The notes beneath the pieces were generated by a model. It was not told where the DNA came from and did not search any database. It saw nothing but the letters and a program-made list of their open reading frames with translations. This document shows, in pieces, positions 53,316 through 62,451 of a stretch of DNA of 64,000 nt. This DNA comes from Chitinophagaceae bacterium. Its GTDB lineage: Bacteria; Bacteroidota; Bacteroidia; Chitinophagales; Chitinophagaceae. The stretch is taken from contig JADBXP010000005.1 of assembly GCA_020403455.1 (NCBI GenBank), positions 277,324 to 341,323 on the forward strand. Reading direction: 5' to 3'. The first letter of the stretch is position 1; every line of letters starts with the position of its first letter. Position numbers and translations under genes: made by a program.

Positions 53316-55817
53316 TCAGGGTTGGTTCTTGGGTAATGCCACCAGATTGGCGAGGATGCGGTAAGCACCCGGAACGCCTGCGGGTAGTTGTCGGAACAAC
53401 ACCAAACCGACATACGTGATATTTCCTTTACCATAGGGAGCGGTGATGAGACTGCCTCCTTTCGTGGCGGGTTTTTCTCCGGTATCTGCCATGGCAAGTA
53501 TCGGCACAAAACGATTGTCGGTTTGTTCTGCATGGTAGGTACTTCTCTCCTGCACCCAACCATCAAAATCTGCTGTTGTAATGGTATTGGGGAAGTTTAG
53601 CAGTGGATGTTTCGGTTGAAGAAAAGTGACCGGTGCATTTTCTTCTGTCACACGTTGAGAAGAGTTCACCCGGAAGGGATAGGGCCCGGCAGTGATGTTC
53701 TTGATACCTACCTGGTTGCTCTTCATGTATTGAATGATGAGATGACCCCCATTGTCAATGTAGCGATTCAAAACATCGTTGCGGTTGGAGAGATACTCAT
53801 GAATGTTATAAGCGCGAATACCGGTAATGATTGCATCAAATTGGCTGAGGAAAGGCATTTGAAGATCTGCTTCGCCCAGTGTCACCACTTCATAACCCAG
53901 TTGCTGAAGTGCCTCGGGTATCTTATCACCTGCACCGGGAATATAACCTATCTTCTTCCCAACAGTTTTCACCGACAAAGCAATGAGATTGGTTGTAGCC
54001 GGTGCGAAATAAGTGATGGTGGGAATGTGATCATACGCGATGATGCGTGTTCTTCCGACATATACTGAGGCATCATTGCTCTGCAAACTCACTTCTTCTT
54101 TTTGGTTGGTATTGCCTGCCTTGGAGGTAAGGGTTCGGTTGATGCGCGCATTGTCATCCCAACTGTTTCCTGCATTTGCCGCCTGAAATAATTGGTTACC
54201 GGTGATGGTAACCTCCGGTGCTAACTTTGATTTACCCCGCTGAATGAGTTGTATTTCTGCCTGTACGGGTGCGCCGTTGGCGGAAACCAGGTTCTCATGA
54301 ACGAAGTTTACTTCCGCCTTCGGCAAAACTGCGATCGGCTGATAGAGTTCTCCTTTCACGAGGTCCACAAACTTGTATTGCAGCGCACGGTGAAAAGTAA
54401 AATCAACGCCACCAATGTTGATGATCCAGGTAGAAGGAAAAGCAGGATCGTTTTCTGCTTTTCCAATCTGCAGTTGATCGCGTACATCGAAACTTCCCTC
54501 TAACTTCGGATATTGCAACCAATAGGGTTGTGAGAGCGGATGATTTTTGTCCACTGCCAATTGCTTGCTGAACTGTACATTCTGGTTAACGGCCAAGGCA
54601 AGATTCAAAGTAGTGTCATAGTTGCTGATGCGAACAGATTTCACAACAGCGCCCACATTCTTGCGCATGTTGACAAAAAAGTTAGCCATTACTGTTTCGC
54701 CCTGTACCGCCCACTCCTGTGAAGTGGTAACTTCTGCAAACAATGCACTGCACGCTTCTATCAGTTCTTGTATCTCATCGAGCTTTTTATTTCTCCAACC
54801 GGACTCCGGTAATTTTTTTACCGAAGCATACAATTCCACCAAGGCGGGAACAGATGCCTCGGGTTGTTCAAAATTATATTTTGCGATGATGCGGTTGATC
54901 TTCTCTTCAATGGGCTTCCCTCCTTCCAATCTTGACCAGCCGGTGTTGATACCGTCCATCAAATCATTCACCGGTGCATCACCTCCGATGGTAGCAAAAT
55001 ATTCCTGGAACATCCCGCGGCGACGCGGACGTCCCTCTCCCTGGCTTTTGTGCATACTCCTAGCCTCCGCACCAATCTCACCATAACTTTTGCCGAGTGA
55101 AGCATTGAATTGACTGATGTCAATCGTAAACTGATCGGAGGATGTGGTGTTCATGTTCCCGCCAAAATTGAAGGAATTCCAAAGGATGCGCTTGGCCTTC
55201 CAGGGCTTTACGCCATAGGCGAATTGCTCAGGAAAGCGGGAAGGATCAGCCGCTGCAATGAATGCCTCCGCACCAAGTATGCCTGAAGCTGAGTGGTGTC
55301 CATGACCGGCGCGGGCATCGCCCGGAAATCGATTGATGATGATATCCGGTTGATAACGCCGAATCATCCAAACCACATCACTCAATATTTTTTCTTTGTC
55401 CCAAATTCGCAATGCCTCGGCTGCACTCTTGCTGTAACCGAATTCATAGGCACGCGTGAAATACTGTTCAGCACCATCCTGGCGGCGGGCAGCCAGCAGT
55501 TCCTGTGTTCTGATAAGGCCGAGTTCAATTCCCTGCTCCGGACCAATCAGGTTCTGTCCGCCATCACCCCTGGTGAGACTCAGGTAGGCCGTGCGGTAAA
55601 GTTTCTCCTTGGCAAGAAAGGGAAGGAAGGTGTTGTTCTCATCATCCGGATGGGCAGCGATGTAGAGCACACTTGCCAGCACCTTCAGCTTTTTCATGTT
55701 CCGATGAATATCAACACTCGTATAGGTTGTGGGTTGCTGTGCAGATGTGGCAATTACTGCTGACATCCATACCAGACAGAACCAAAAACGGGCATAAAAT
55801 GCAATCCTAGTTTTCAT
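53316..55817 (-). CDS. PIG-L family deacetylase, large secreted form
   Basis: 833 residues. A signal peptide (MKTRIAFYARF to about residue 26) is followed by the PIG-L domain with zinc motif AHPDDEN at about residues 55-61 and the later GHGHHSASG near residue 172. About 500 further residues form a beta-rich part and end in a GATase-like or Rossmann-like domain (GYVVTLG..., IIQYMKSNQVGIKNITAGP). PIG-L enzymes remove acetyl groups from N-acetylated sugars such as GlcNAc. The large C-terminal extension is typical of the Bacteroidota version. It is followed by two small membrane proteins and the SSS symporter. Confidence 0.9.
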   Translation of the reverse strand: MKTRIAFYARFWFCLVWMSAVIATSAQQPTTYTSVDIHRNMKKLKVLASVLYIAAHPDDENNTFLPFLAKEKLYRTAYLSLTRGDGGQNLIGPEQGIELGLIRTQELLAARRQDGAEQYFTRAYEFGYSKSAAEALRIWDKEKILSDVVWMIRRYQPDIIINRFPGDARAGHGHHSASGILGAEAFIAAADPSRFPEQFAYGVKPWKAKRILWNSFNFGGNMNTTSSDQFTIDISQFNASLGKSYGEIGAEARSMHKSQGEGRPRRRGMFQEYFATIGGDAPVNDLMDGINTGWSRLEGGKPIEEKINRIIAKYNFEQPEASVPALVELYASVKKLPESGWRNKKLDEIQELIEACSALFAEVTTSQEWAVQGETVMANFFVNMRKNVGAVVKSVRISNYDTTLNLALAVNQNVQFSKQLAVDKNHPLSQPYWLQYPKLEGSFDVRDQLQIGKAENDPAFPSTWIINIGGVDFTFHRALQYKFVDLVKGELYQPIAVLPKAEVNFVHENLVSANGAPVQAEIQLIQRGKSKLAPEVTITGNQLFQAANAGNSWDDNARINRTLTSKAGNTNQKEEVSLQSNDASVYVGRTRIIAYDHIPTITYFAPATTNLIALSVKTVGKKIGYIPGAGDKIPEALQQLGYEVVTLGEADLQMPFLSQFDAIITGIRAYNIHEYLSNRNDVLNRYIDNGGHLIIQYMKSNQVGIKNITAGPYPFRVNSSQRVTEENAPVTFLQPKHPLLNFPNTITTADFDGWVQERSTYHAEQTDNRFVPILAMADTGEKPATKGGSLITAPYGKGNITYVGLVLFRQLPAGVPGAYRILANLVALPKNQP

Positions 55818-55846
55818 ATTTTACTGCTACTGTTTGATACAATACC

Positions 55847-58339
55847 TCAACGGCCACTTAAAAATACCGCATTGGCGAAAAGTAATTTTCCGTTCTCCCA
55901 AAAATTCCGGAAGAGCGGATTTTCTGCAAAGTAAATAACTTGTCCCGCACCAATTTCCTGCACACCGATAGAGAGTACGTCCTTTAATTTATTTTTAACC
56001 AGTACACCTACGAAACCGGACTGGTAACCGTCTTTTTTGATGACGCCAACATTCCATCCGTCCTTTAAAAATTCATATTGTGCGCCACTTTGTTTCAGTG
56101 TATAATAAAAATCCGGGTAACCGAAAGCAATCGGATGGGTATTGTCGAGTTCAACTTTATAGATAGCACCTTCTACTGATGAAGAGGCTGCTTCAAATTC
56201 TGCATCACCATATTTTTTCAACGAGGCATATTCTCCTTTATCTGAAGACCTGTCTTCCTTCATCTTGATGCCCCAGTCCCCGGAAGCCGCCATAAATGAG
56301 ATGGCAGATTTGAGGGCAATGATCTTTCCGCCATTGCGCACAAAGTCCTTCAGCTTATCCATCATATTTTTATCGGCGGACCAGGAACGGTAGTTGCCAT
56401 CGGGTAATATCAATACGTTGATATTTTTCATATTCACGCGGGGCAGATCGGTAGCATTGATGAGTGAGATCGGATAGTTCAGTTGGCGCTCAAAATAGTG
56501 CCACACTTCACCTACTGAAAGAGAGGAAGTGGCATCACCCGTTACCATGGCCACTTTCATGCCGGGTAAGGCGACTTTCATGTCGGGTGAACCAAAGTCG
56601 ATGCCCTTATCCATGAAGCCTGTTTCTACACCTACAGGTTGCACCCGGAATTGCTTACAGACTTCCTGTGTGGTAGCATGCCAGTTAGCGGGGTTGCCGG
56701 TTGCAATGACCACGAGGGTGCCCCGAGGATACTCTTTAGACTGATAGGTAAAAGGTTTTTCCGCGAAGCGAACTTTCAAATGATTCGATAACAGTGCAGC
56801 GAGCACGCGGCCGGACTGGAAGGAGGTGTAAGGAATGAGCAGGCCATAACCTTCATTTACGGAAGTGATGGCAGAAGTAGTATTCTCTTCATCGCGGATA
56901 TCCAGCTTTTCTTTAACCCCATAACACTTGATGCCGTAAACAAAGGGCAGTGACCAGGCAGTGATATCATAGGTATTGGAATCGGTGACAACAGTTTTCG
57001 GCTCGAACAACACGCGGGCCAGTACGGAACGGGTTTGGTTTCCACTGATGGCGATGTGAAGGCCCTCGTTGACGAAGGTCTCCTCTTTGCCGGAGAAGTA
57101 TTGGTAGCCTTTGAAACTGGTGGAGCCGACTGCGCCGAAATTAATTTCATTGCGCCGCAGCAGGTCTTTCAATGCATTCAGTTTGGAAGCATCACTGGTC
57201 GTGAGAACATAGGTTTTGAATTCAGCTCCCTGACCTTTGCGGGCATCATCGAAGAACTGACCAAACTCTTTCAACAATTTTTCCTGGTTGGTGCTGGAAA
57301 CTTCAATGGTCGAGATGCCGGTGGTATAGTGGTGCAGGGATCTATCAACCAGGGTGAGGGTATCATTGTCTGCTTTGATGATGCCCAATCCAGCGCGACC
57401 ACCGCCTGCCTGTTCATAGGTCATGCCGATGGCACCGTTGTAAATAGGATAAGTGTCACCATAGGAAGGATAGAGCAGGTCATAGCGCTCTTTGGTATAA
57501 AAAAGCCAGCCATTCTTGTCGAAATAGCGGGCATTGTTTTTACCGATTTGTTGTTGGAAGTCCCGCTGCCATTTGGTGATCACTTCGTGATAAGGTTGTG
57601 CGGCGGGGGCAAAGTAATAGGGTCCATTGATACTTTGTTCATGAAAATCCACGTGTACCTGGGGCATCCACTGGTTGTACATTTTCATGCGTTGACGCGT
57701 TTCCTCCTGTGTCTGCCATGCCCAATCCCTGTTCATATCAAAATAGTAGTGGTTGCTTCTTCCACCGGGCCAGGGCTCGGCGTGTTCACGGGTATTTGGG
57801 TCGGGGTTATAACGGTCACCTGCCACCGAGTTATACCAGTTCACATAGCGATCGCGGCCATCGGGATTGATACAGGGATCCATGATGATCAGTGTATTTT
57901 TCAGCCAGTTGTTCACCTGCTGGTTATTAGGATCGGCGAGGGTATGGAGGGTGAGCAAGGAGGCCTCGGTGGAGGAAGATTCGTTGCCATGCACATTATA
58001 GCTCAGCCAAACGATCACCGGCATATTGCGAATGCTGTTGCTTCCATTTACCAGTGCCAGGTTATTGTTGCGGATGGATTCGAGTTTTTGCAGGTTCTCG
58101 GGGGTACCGATGAAGGCCAGCATCAGGGGTCTACCCTCATAGGTGGTGCCATATTGCATCAGCTTCACCCGATTTGGTTGTTGACGGGCGATCAGTTGGT
58201 AGTAATCCACTACCTGGTGGTGGCGGGTAAAACGGGTGCCCACGCGGTAGCCCAGGAATTCCTGCGGAGAGGTGAGGGTTTGCGCACTGAGAGAAAAAGA
58301 TAGGATAGATACAAGTAGAAGAAAATAAATATGCTTCAT
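55847..58339 (-). CDS. Secreted M14 zinc carboxypeptidase family protein
   Basis: 830 residues from the ATG at 58339, chosen for the signal peptide (MKHIYFLLLVSILSFSLSAQ); an earlier ATG adds a non-homologous leader. The zinc ligands are H117 and E120 (SYNVHGNESS) and H233 (VDFHEQSING). The rest is a long C-terminal extension ending in a GATase1-like segment (GKIIALKSAISFMA region). M14 enzymes remove C-terminal amino acids or act on cell-wall peptides. It is the first gene of the minus-strand run with PIG-L. Confidence 0.92.
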   Translation of the reverse strand: MKHIYFLLLVSILSFSLSAQTLTSPQEFLGYRVGTRFTRHHQVVDYYQLIARQQPNRVKLMQYGTTYEGRPLMLAFIGTPENLQKLESIRNNNLALVNGSNSIRNMPVIVWLSYNVHGNESSSTEASLLTLHTLADPNNQQVNNWLKNTLIIMDPCINPDGRDRYVNWYNSVAGDRYNPDPNTREHAEPWPGGRSNHYYFDMNRDWAWQTQEETRQRMKMYNQWMPQVHVDFHEQSINGPYYFAPAAQPYHEVITKWQRDFQQQIGKNNARYFDKNGWLFYTKERYDLLYPSYGDTYPIYNGAIGMTYEQAGGGRAGLGIIKADNDTLTLVDRSLHHYTTGISTIEVSSTNQEKLLKEFGQFFDDARKGQGAEFKTYVLTTSDASKLNALKDLLRRNEINFGAVGSTSFKGYQYFSGKEETFVNEGLHIAISGNQTRSVLARVLFEPKTVVTDSNTYDITAWSLPFVYGIKCYGVKEKLDIRDEENTTSAITSVNEGYGLLIPYTSFQSGRVLAALLSNHLKVRFAEKPFTYQSKEYPRGTLVVIATGNPANWHATTQEVCKQFRVQPVGVETGFMDKGIDFGSPDMKVALPGMKVAMVTGDATSSLSVGEVWHYFERQLNYPISLINATDLPRVNMKNINVLILPDGNYRSWSADKNMMDKLKDFVRNGGKIIALKSAISFMAASGDWGIKMKEDRSSDKGEYASLKKYGDAEFEAASSSVEGAIYKVELDNTHPIAFGYPDFYYTLKQSGAQYEFLKDGWNVGVIKKDGYQSGFVGVLVKNKLKDVLSIGVQEIGAGQVIYFAENPLFRNFWENGKLLFANAVFLSGR

Positions 58340-58497
58340 GGTAGAATAGAATGAATGAATAAAAGCTATGGAAAGCAGGTACAGTGAACAAGTGAAAGTA
58401 AGCAAGAAATCAATGCCGAAAAACGGATTTTATACCAAGTTAATCACACTGTGGTACAAGGACTTAAACATGCTGCAAAAACATTTAATTTTCCGCC

Positions 58498-60219
58498 ATG
58501 AAAAAGACATCCCTCCTTTTTTCCTTCCTCCTGTTATTGCATGTGGTGGAAGCGCAGAAATCCGGTTCCTGGGTAGGTCCCGGCAAGGCGATAGATCCTT
58601 ATCGCTACACAATAGTAAAATCTGCAGTATTTCAGCAGGCATCGGTAGCATCGGCACATCCGTTGGCGAGTCAGGTAGGTGCGGTAGTGATGAAGAACGG
58701 GGGAAATGCTTTTGATGCAGCGATTGCGGTGCAATTGGCGTTGGCAGTTGTGTATCCCGGTGCGGGCAATTTAGGCGGAGGTGGATTTTTGCTGGCGCGG
58801 AAGGCGAACAAGGAGTTGGTAGGCATTGATTACCGCGAGGCAGCGCCGGGGAAGGCGAACCGTGATATGTACTTAGATAAAAATGGACAGGTCCAATTGA
58901 ATCTCTCGCAGTTAGGGCACCTGGCATCGGGTATTCCCGGAACGGTGGCAGGATTATTTGCCACCATGGAGCATGCCCGTTTGCCGTTTCGGGTATTGAT
59001 ACAACCGGCGATTGATCTGGCCGAGCATGGTTTTGTGATCACGGAGAAAGAGGCAAGTGGATTGAATGGTATTCGTGAGTCGGTAGTCAAAAACAGTACC
59101 AGACCAACAGCATTTGTGAAGCAGGAGAAATGGAAGGCAGGAGATACACTCGTTCAAAAAGAGTTAGCGGGCACTTTGCGCCGCATGCAGAAAGATGGGG
59201 CAGCGGGTTTTTATGAGGGGGAGACTGCGAAGCTGATAGTGGAAGAGATGAAGCGTGGAAATGGCATCATCACCTATGAGGACCTCAGCAATTATACTGC
59301 CAAGTTGCGGAAGCCACTAGAATTTAAGTACCGTGATCACCAGGTGATCAGTTTTGCTCCGCCGAGCAGTGGTGGTTTGTTGATAGGACAAATGCTCAAG
59401 ATGATAGAGAAGTTTCCTGTGAAGGAAATGGGCTTTCAAACGCCGGCAAGTGTGCAGTTGATGATTGAGGCTGAGCGCAGGGCTTATGCGGACAGGGCGG
59501 CGTACATGGGGGATCCGGATTTCTTTCCGGTGCCTGTCACGACATTGCTCAGTGATGCCTATTTAACGCAGCGTATGGCGGATTATGTTCGTGATAAGGC
59601 GGGCAGCAGCAGTATGGTGAAAGCCGGTGTTATCAAGGAAAGTGAGCAGACGACGCACCTCAGTGTGATGGACAAGCAGGGGAATATGGTAGCGGTAACG
59701 ACTACGTTGAATGGAGGATATGGAAGTCGCACGGTGGTGGGGGGAGCGGGATTTTTATTGAACAATGAGATGGATGATTTCAGTGCCAAACCGGGTGTAC
59801 CGAATATGTACGGTGCTGTGGGTGGGGAAGCGAATGCGATTGCTCCCGGCAAGCGGATGTTGAGTTCGATGACGCCGACATTGTTGTTGAAGAATGACCG
59901 ACCTTTTTTGGTGGTAGGAACGCCCGGCGGAACGACGATACCCACATCGGTTTTTCAGGCGATTGTGAACATAGTAGATTTTGGTATGACGGCAGAGGAT
60001 GCGATCAATAAGCCCAAGTTTCATCACCAGTGGCTACCTGATGAGGTGGCTGTGGAGCGAGATTTTGATGTGAATACGAAGAAGGCATTGCAGCAGATGG
60101 GCTATAAGATAACGGAGCGAGCTGCTATAGGCCGCACGGAAGCGATCTTGATCAATAAGCAGGGCAAGCGCGAGACGGCTGCTGACAAGCGCGGCGATGA
60201 CTCTGTCAGTGGATTTTAG
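58498..60219 (+). CDS. ggt: Gamma-glutamyltransferase
   Basis: 573 residues with a signal peptide (MKKTSLLFSFLLLLHVVEAQ). It carries the family core with NGGNAFDAAIAVQLAL and PGAGNLGGGGFLLAR. The catalytic threonine at the autocleavage point lies in SEQTTHLSVMDKQGNMVAVT near residue 384. The small-subunit motifs include SSMTPTLLLKNDRPFLVVGTPGGTTIP. It hydrolyses or transfers gamma-glutamyl groups from glutathione in the periplasm or outside. It is divergent from the M14 gene and its end begins the repeat-rich segment. Confidence 0.95.
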   Translation: MKKTSLLFSFLLLLHVVEAQKSGSWVGPGKAIDPYRYTIVKSAVFQQASVASAHPLASQVGAVVMKNGGNAFDAAIAVQLALAVVYPGAGNLGGGGFLLARKANKELVGIDYREAAPGKANRDMYLDKNGQVQLNLSQLGHLASGIPGTVAGLFATMEHARLPFRVLIQPAIDLAEHGFVITEKEASGLNGIRESVVKNSTRPTAFVKQEKWKAGDTLVQKELAGTLRRMQKDGAAGFYEGETAKLIVEEMKRGNGIITYEDLSNYTAKLRKPLEFKYRDHQVISFAPPSSGGLLIGQMLKMIEKFPVKEMGFQTPASVQLMIEAERRAYADRAAYMGDPDFFPVPVTTLLSDAYLTQRMADYVRDKAGSSSMVKAGVIKESEQTTHLSVMDKQGNMVAVTTTLNGGYGSRTVVGGAGFLLNNEMDDFSAKPGVPNMYGAVGGEANAIAPGKRMLSSMTPTLLLKNDRPFLVVGTPGGTTIPTSVFQAIVNIVDFGMTAEDAINKPKFHHQWLPDEVAVERDFDVNTKKALQQMGYKITERAAIGRTEAILINKQGKRETAADKRGDDSVSGF

Positions 60220-60239
60220 ATATAGTCTTTGGCACTCTT

Positions 60240-60795
60240 CCTCCGCATGTCTTGCGCCCCGACGTGTCGGGGAGACGTTGCGGCTTGAAAGGTGATCATT
60301 AATCACACTCACACCACACACTCACTCTGGACTTTCTCCTCCGCAATGTCTTGCGCTGGAGGCGCAGACTTCACGGCTTGAAAAGTGATCCTTAATCACA
60401 CTCACACCACACACTCACTCTGGCCTTTCTCCTCCGCGTGTCTTCCGCCAAAGGCGGAGACGTTGCGGCTTGAAAGGTGATCATTAATCACACTCACACC
60501 ACACACACAAACTGAACTCTCCTCCGCAATGTCTTGCGCTGGAGGCGCAGACGTTGCGGCTTGAAAGATGATCCTTAATCACACTCACACCACACACTCA
60601 CTCTGGCCTTTCTCCTCCGCGTGTCTTGCGCCAAAGGCGCAGACTTCGCGGCTTGAAAGATGATCATTAATCACACTCACACCACACACTCACTCTGGCC
60701 TTTCTCCTCCGCGTGTCTTCCTCCAAAGGCGGAGACTTTGCGGCTTGAAAGATGATCCTTAATCACACTCACTCCACACACTCACTCCAACCCTT
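60240..60795 (+). repeat. Six tandem copies of a 90-98 bp hairpin element
   Basis: Copies start at 60240, 60338, 60431, 60521, 60614 and 60706, with CCTCCGC as a common start. Each has CCTCCGC(A/G)xTGTCTT, a hairpin, AGAC, then (T/C)GCGGCTTGAAAG, TGATCxTTAATCACACTCACACC and a CTCACTCTGG tail. The hairpin stem differs between copies: CCCCGAC-GT-GTCGGGG in the first, GCGC with GCGC in the second and fourth, CCGCC with GGCGG in the third, GCGCC with GGCGC in the fifth, and CCTCC with GGCGG in the sixth (one mismatch). So pairing is kept while sequence changes. No gene fits here. Confidence 0.9.
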
Positions 60796-60818
60796 AGCGT
60801 TTGGTCATTGGTATTTTA

Positions 60819-60871
60819 CACATTCAAGCCGCAAAGTCCACCTCCTGCGTCGGAGAGACTTTTCGGAGGAG
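60819..60871 (-). repeat. Inverted, diverged copy of the hairpin element
   Basis: Read on the minus strand it shows CTCCTCCGAAAAGTCTCTCC, a loop GACGCA, GGAGGTGGAC, then TTTGCGGCTTGAA. The stem CTCC/GGAG is different again, with GTC and GAC outside it. It lies 40 bp beyond the tandem array and in the opposite orientation. Confidence 0.75.
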
Positions 60872-60883
60872 AAAAAACCGGAA

Positions 60884-60901
60884 TAGTCTTTGGTCTTTGG
60901 C
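60884..60901 (+). repeat. 18-bp TAGTCTTTGGTCTTTGGC motif, first copy
   Basis: Exact copy of the motif also found at 63687-63704, built of two TCTTTGG units. Isolated TCTTTGG also occurs at 60225 and 63785, next to copies of the hairpin element. Confidence 0.6.
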
Positions 60902-61053
60902 ATCATCGTCACATTGAAACAGGTATAAGTACTTATTCTATCAATCCTAAACCGCAGTACTTTACCCAAAAATTCGCCCGTGATGTACAAACCCGAAACA
61001 ATGTATCACCATCCAATGAAAATTGCGACCACGGAGGATTCAGATATTTGTCT

Positions 61054-61061
61054 TAAATTTG
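61054..61061 (+). promoter_or_regulatory. -7 element of the toxin-antitoxin operon
   Basis: TAAATTTG fits TAnnTTTG and lies 26 bp before the antitoxin ATG at 61088. RNA would start near 61068, so upstream in-frame ATGs (60980, 61016) would not be transcribed; this supports the ATG at 61088. Confidence 0.6.
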
Positions 61062-61087
61062 TGGACAATTGTCTAAATCTGATTCCC

Positions 61088-61591
61088 ATGACACCTTTGT
61101 CCCAACCGATTCAACGCAAGCTATCTCTGGAAATCACCCGGCTGCTGAAAGGGAGTGTAAGCAAGGTTTCACCTGCTGTTCCTTTGGGTCGATCCATCAA
61201 TTTTGATGAATTGATGGGTGACAAGCTGATGATGATGCGCGTGATTCGTGAGGGGGTTCCCTACACTCTTTTTACGCTCATACAAATGCTCACCCCTTTT
61301 TCAGAAGATGAGTGGGCAACCCTGTTGCAATTATCCGCCAAGTCACTTCAACGCTATAAGCAAGCATCCAAGCGATTCAAGCCTTTGCAATCAGAAAAGA
61401 TCATCGAGATGGCGGAGGTAGCGAAGGTCGGACTCGAAGTATTTGGCTCGATGGAGAAATTTCGTCTTTGGTTATCGACGCCCAACTATGCATTGGGCAA
61501 TTTGCCTCCGCGGGAGTTGTTGCATGATTCCTATGGAAAGGAGTTGGTGGTAGATGAGTTAACCCGAATCAATTACGGCATCCTGGTATAA
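61088..61591 (+). CDS. Antitoxin of the Xre/MbcA/ParS (DUF2384) type
   Basis: 167 residues. The C-terminal part has the ParS-type region (EVFGSMEKFRLWLSTPNYAL, then GNLPPRELLHDSYGKEL), preceded by helices (LSAKSLQRYKQASKRFKPLQ), the usual antitoxin of RES toxins. The stop overlaps the toxin start by 1 bp (TAATG), so the pair is cotranscribed and coupled. The start at 61088 agrees with the promoter; longer N-terminal extensions are unlikely. Such antitoxins bind their own promoter and the RES protein. Confidence 0.87.
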   Translation: MTPLSQPIQRKLSLEITRLLKGSVSKVSPAVPLGRSINFDELMGDKLMMMRVIREGVPYTLFTLIQMLTPFSEDEWATLLQLSAKSLQRYKQASKRFKPLQSEKIIEMAEVAKVGLEVFGSMEKFRLWLSTPNYALGNLPPRELLHDSYGKELVVDELTRINYGILV

Positions 61592-62049
61592 TGGAGGTAT
61601 ATCGTTTATCCAGGGAGAAGTTTGCCCGAGATTTGTCGGGAAAGGGCGCGGCGCTGAGGGGTGCGCGCTGGAATGGTGCGGGTGTAGAAGTGATATATGT
61701 AGCGACTAATCGCTCTCTGGCAATGGCAGAGGTTGCGGTACACCTCAGTTTGGCAACTATGCCCGGTGATTATATGATGGTGACGATCTTAATACCCGAT
61801 GAGGTGCGCATCAAAAAACTTTCGGCTGCACAACTGCCACAGGATTGGAATCAGTTTCCGCATCCAAGTTCCACGCAGCAAATTGGGAATAGGTTCATTG
61901 CCGAAAATAAGTATGCGGTTTTGCGGGTACCTTCGGCTGTAACGAAAGGCGATTATAATTTACTGATCAATCCCGCACACCCTGATTGTAAAAAGATAAA
62001 GATCACGGCTGTTGAAAAATTTCCTTTTGATAAGCGGATATTTAAGTAA
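61591..62049 (+). CDS. RES domain toxin (NAD+ phosphorylase type)
   Basis: 152 residues of the RES family (PF08808). Conserved positions visible are RWNGAG (near residue 27), VIYVATNRSLAMAEVAVHL with the glutamate, and the C-terminal NLLINPAHPD motif. RES toxins degrade NAD+ and stop growth. It lies directly after the ParS-type antitoxin, completing a two-gene module. Repeat elements flank the module on both sides. Confidence 0.9.
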   Translation: MEVYRLSREKFARDLSGKGAALRGARWNGAGVEVIYVATNRSLAMAEVAVHLSLATMPGDYMMVTILIPDEVRIKKLSAAQLPQDWNQFPHPSSTQQIGNRFIAENKYAVLRVPSAVTKGDYNLLINPAHPDCKKIKITAVEKFPFDKRIFK

Positions 62050-62100
62050 GCGAGGTGTTTGAAGTGCGTGGAGATTTATCAAGTAGACATTGCGACGCAC

Positions 62101-62160
62101 TTTTCTCCGCTTTGTCTTCCTTATCGCTTGCGCATAAGGGGACTTTGCGGCTTGAAAGGC
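62101..62160 (+). repeat. Diverged copy of the hairpin element
   Basis: TTCTCCGCTTTGTCTTCCTTAT, then CGCTTGCG and CATAAGGGGAC, with TTTGCGGCTTGAAAGG following. The stem CCTTAT/ATAAGG replaces the usual GC-rich one, and an inner CGC/GCG extends it. It lies 51 bp after the RES stop. Confidence 0.75.
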
Positions 62161-62206
62161 AATTTATCTTTCCCATCAGATTCACCAATAAATTCGACTT
62201 ACTTCC

Positions 62207-62265
62207 AACCTGCGAAGTCTCCGCCTCTGGCGGAAGACACGCAGCGAAAGAAGAACACTCACTCC
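62207..62265 (-). repeat. Inverted copy of the hairpin element
   Basis: On the minus strand: GTGTCTTCCGCC-AGA-GGCGGAGACTTCGCAGG, which is the CCGCC/GGCGG stem version. It follows the preceding copy in the opposite orientation, so both orientations flank the toxin module and the next gene. Confidence 0.75.
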
Positions 62266-62451
62266 GATGATTACAGTCGGATGTTGCTCACATAGACAAG
62301 ATAGAATGCACCTATTTCAATGATTATCAGCCTACTGAAATATCTCACGCAAAGTAATCATTCAGCAATAGAATAAAGTTTATTTCGAATATTTTTATTT
62401 TATTATATTCGTTAGGCACAGGATTAAATATTTCAACCTAAAAATGCTTCC

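Noticed and set aside
57035..58303. 422-codon frame antisense to the M14 gene
   Set aside because: The minus-strand frame has M14 zinc ligands and a signal peptide; the antisense frame has no recognisable domain and arises from its codon use.
60240..60795. Tandem array as CRISPR
   Set aside because: Units are near-identical over their whole length with no unique spacers, and no cas genes are present.
60980..61087. Upstream start for the antitoxin
   Set aside because: The -7 box at 61054-61061 would place RNA start after these codons, and the added residues have no family match.
62055..62295. Two overlapping 70-80 codon frames after the RES gene
   Set aside because: They lie in copies of the hairpin element and have no family feature.
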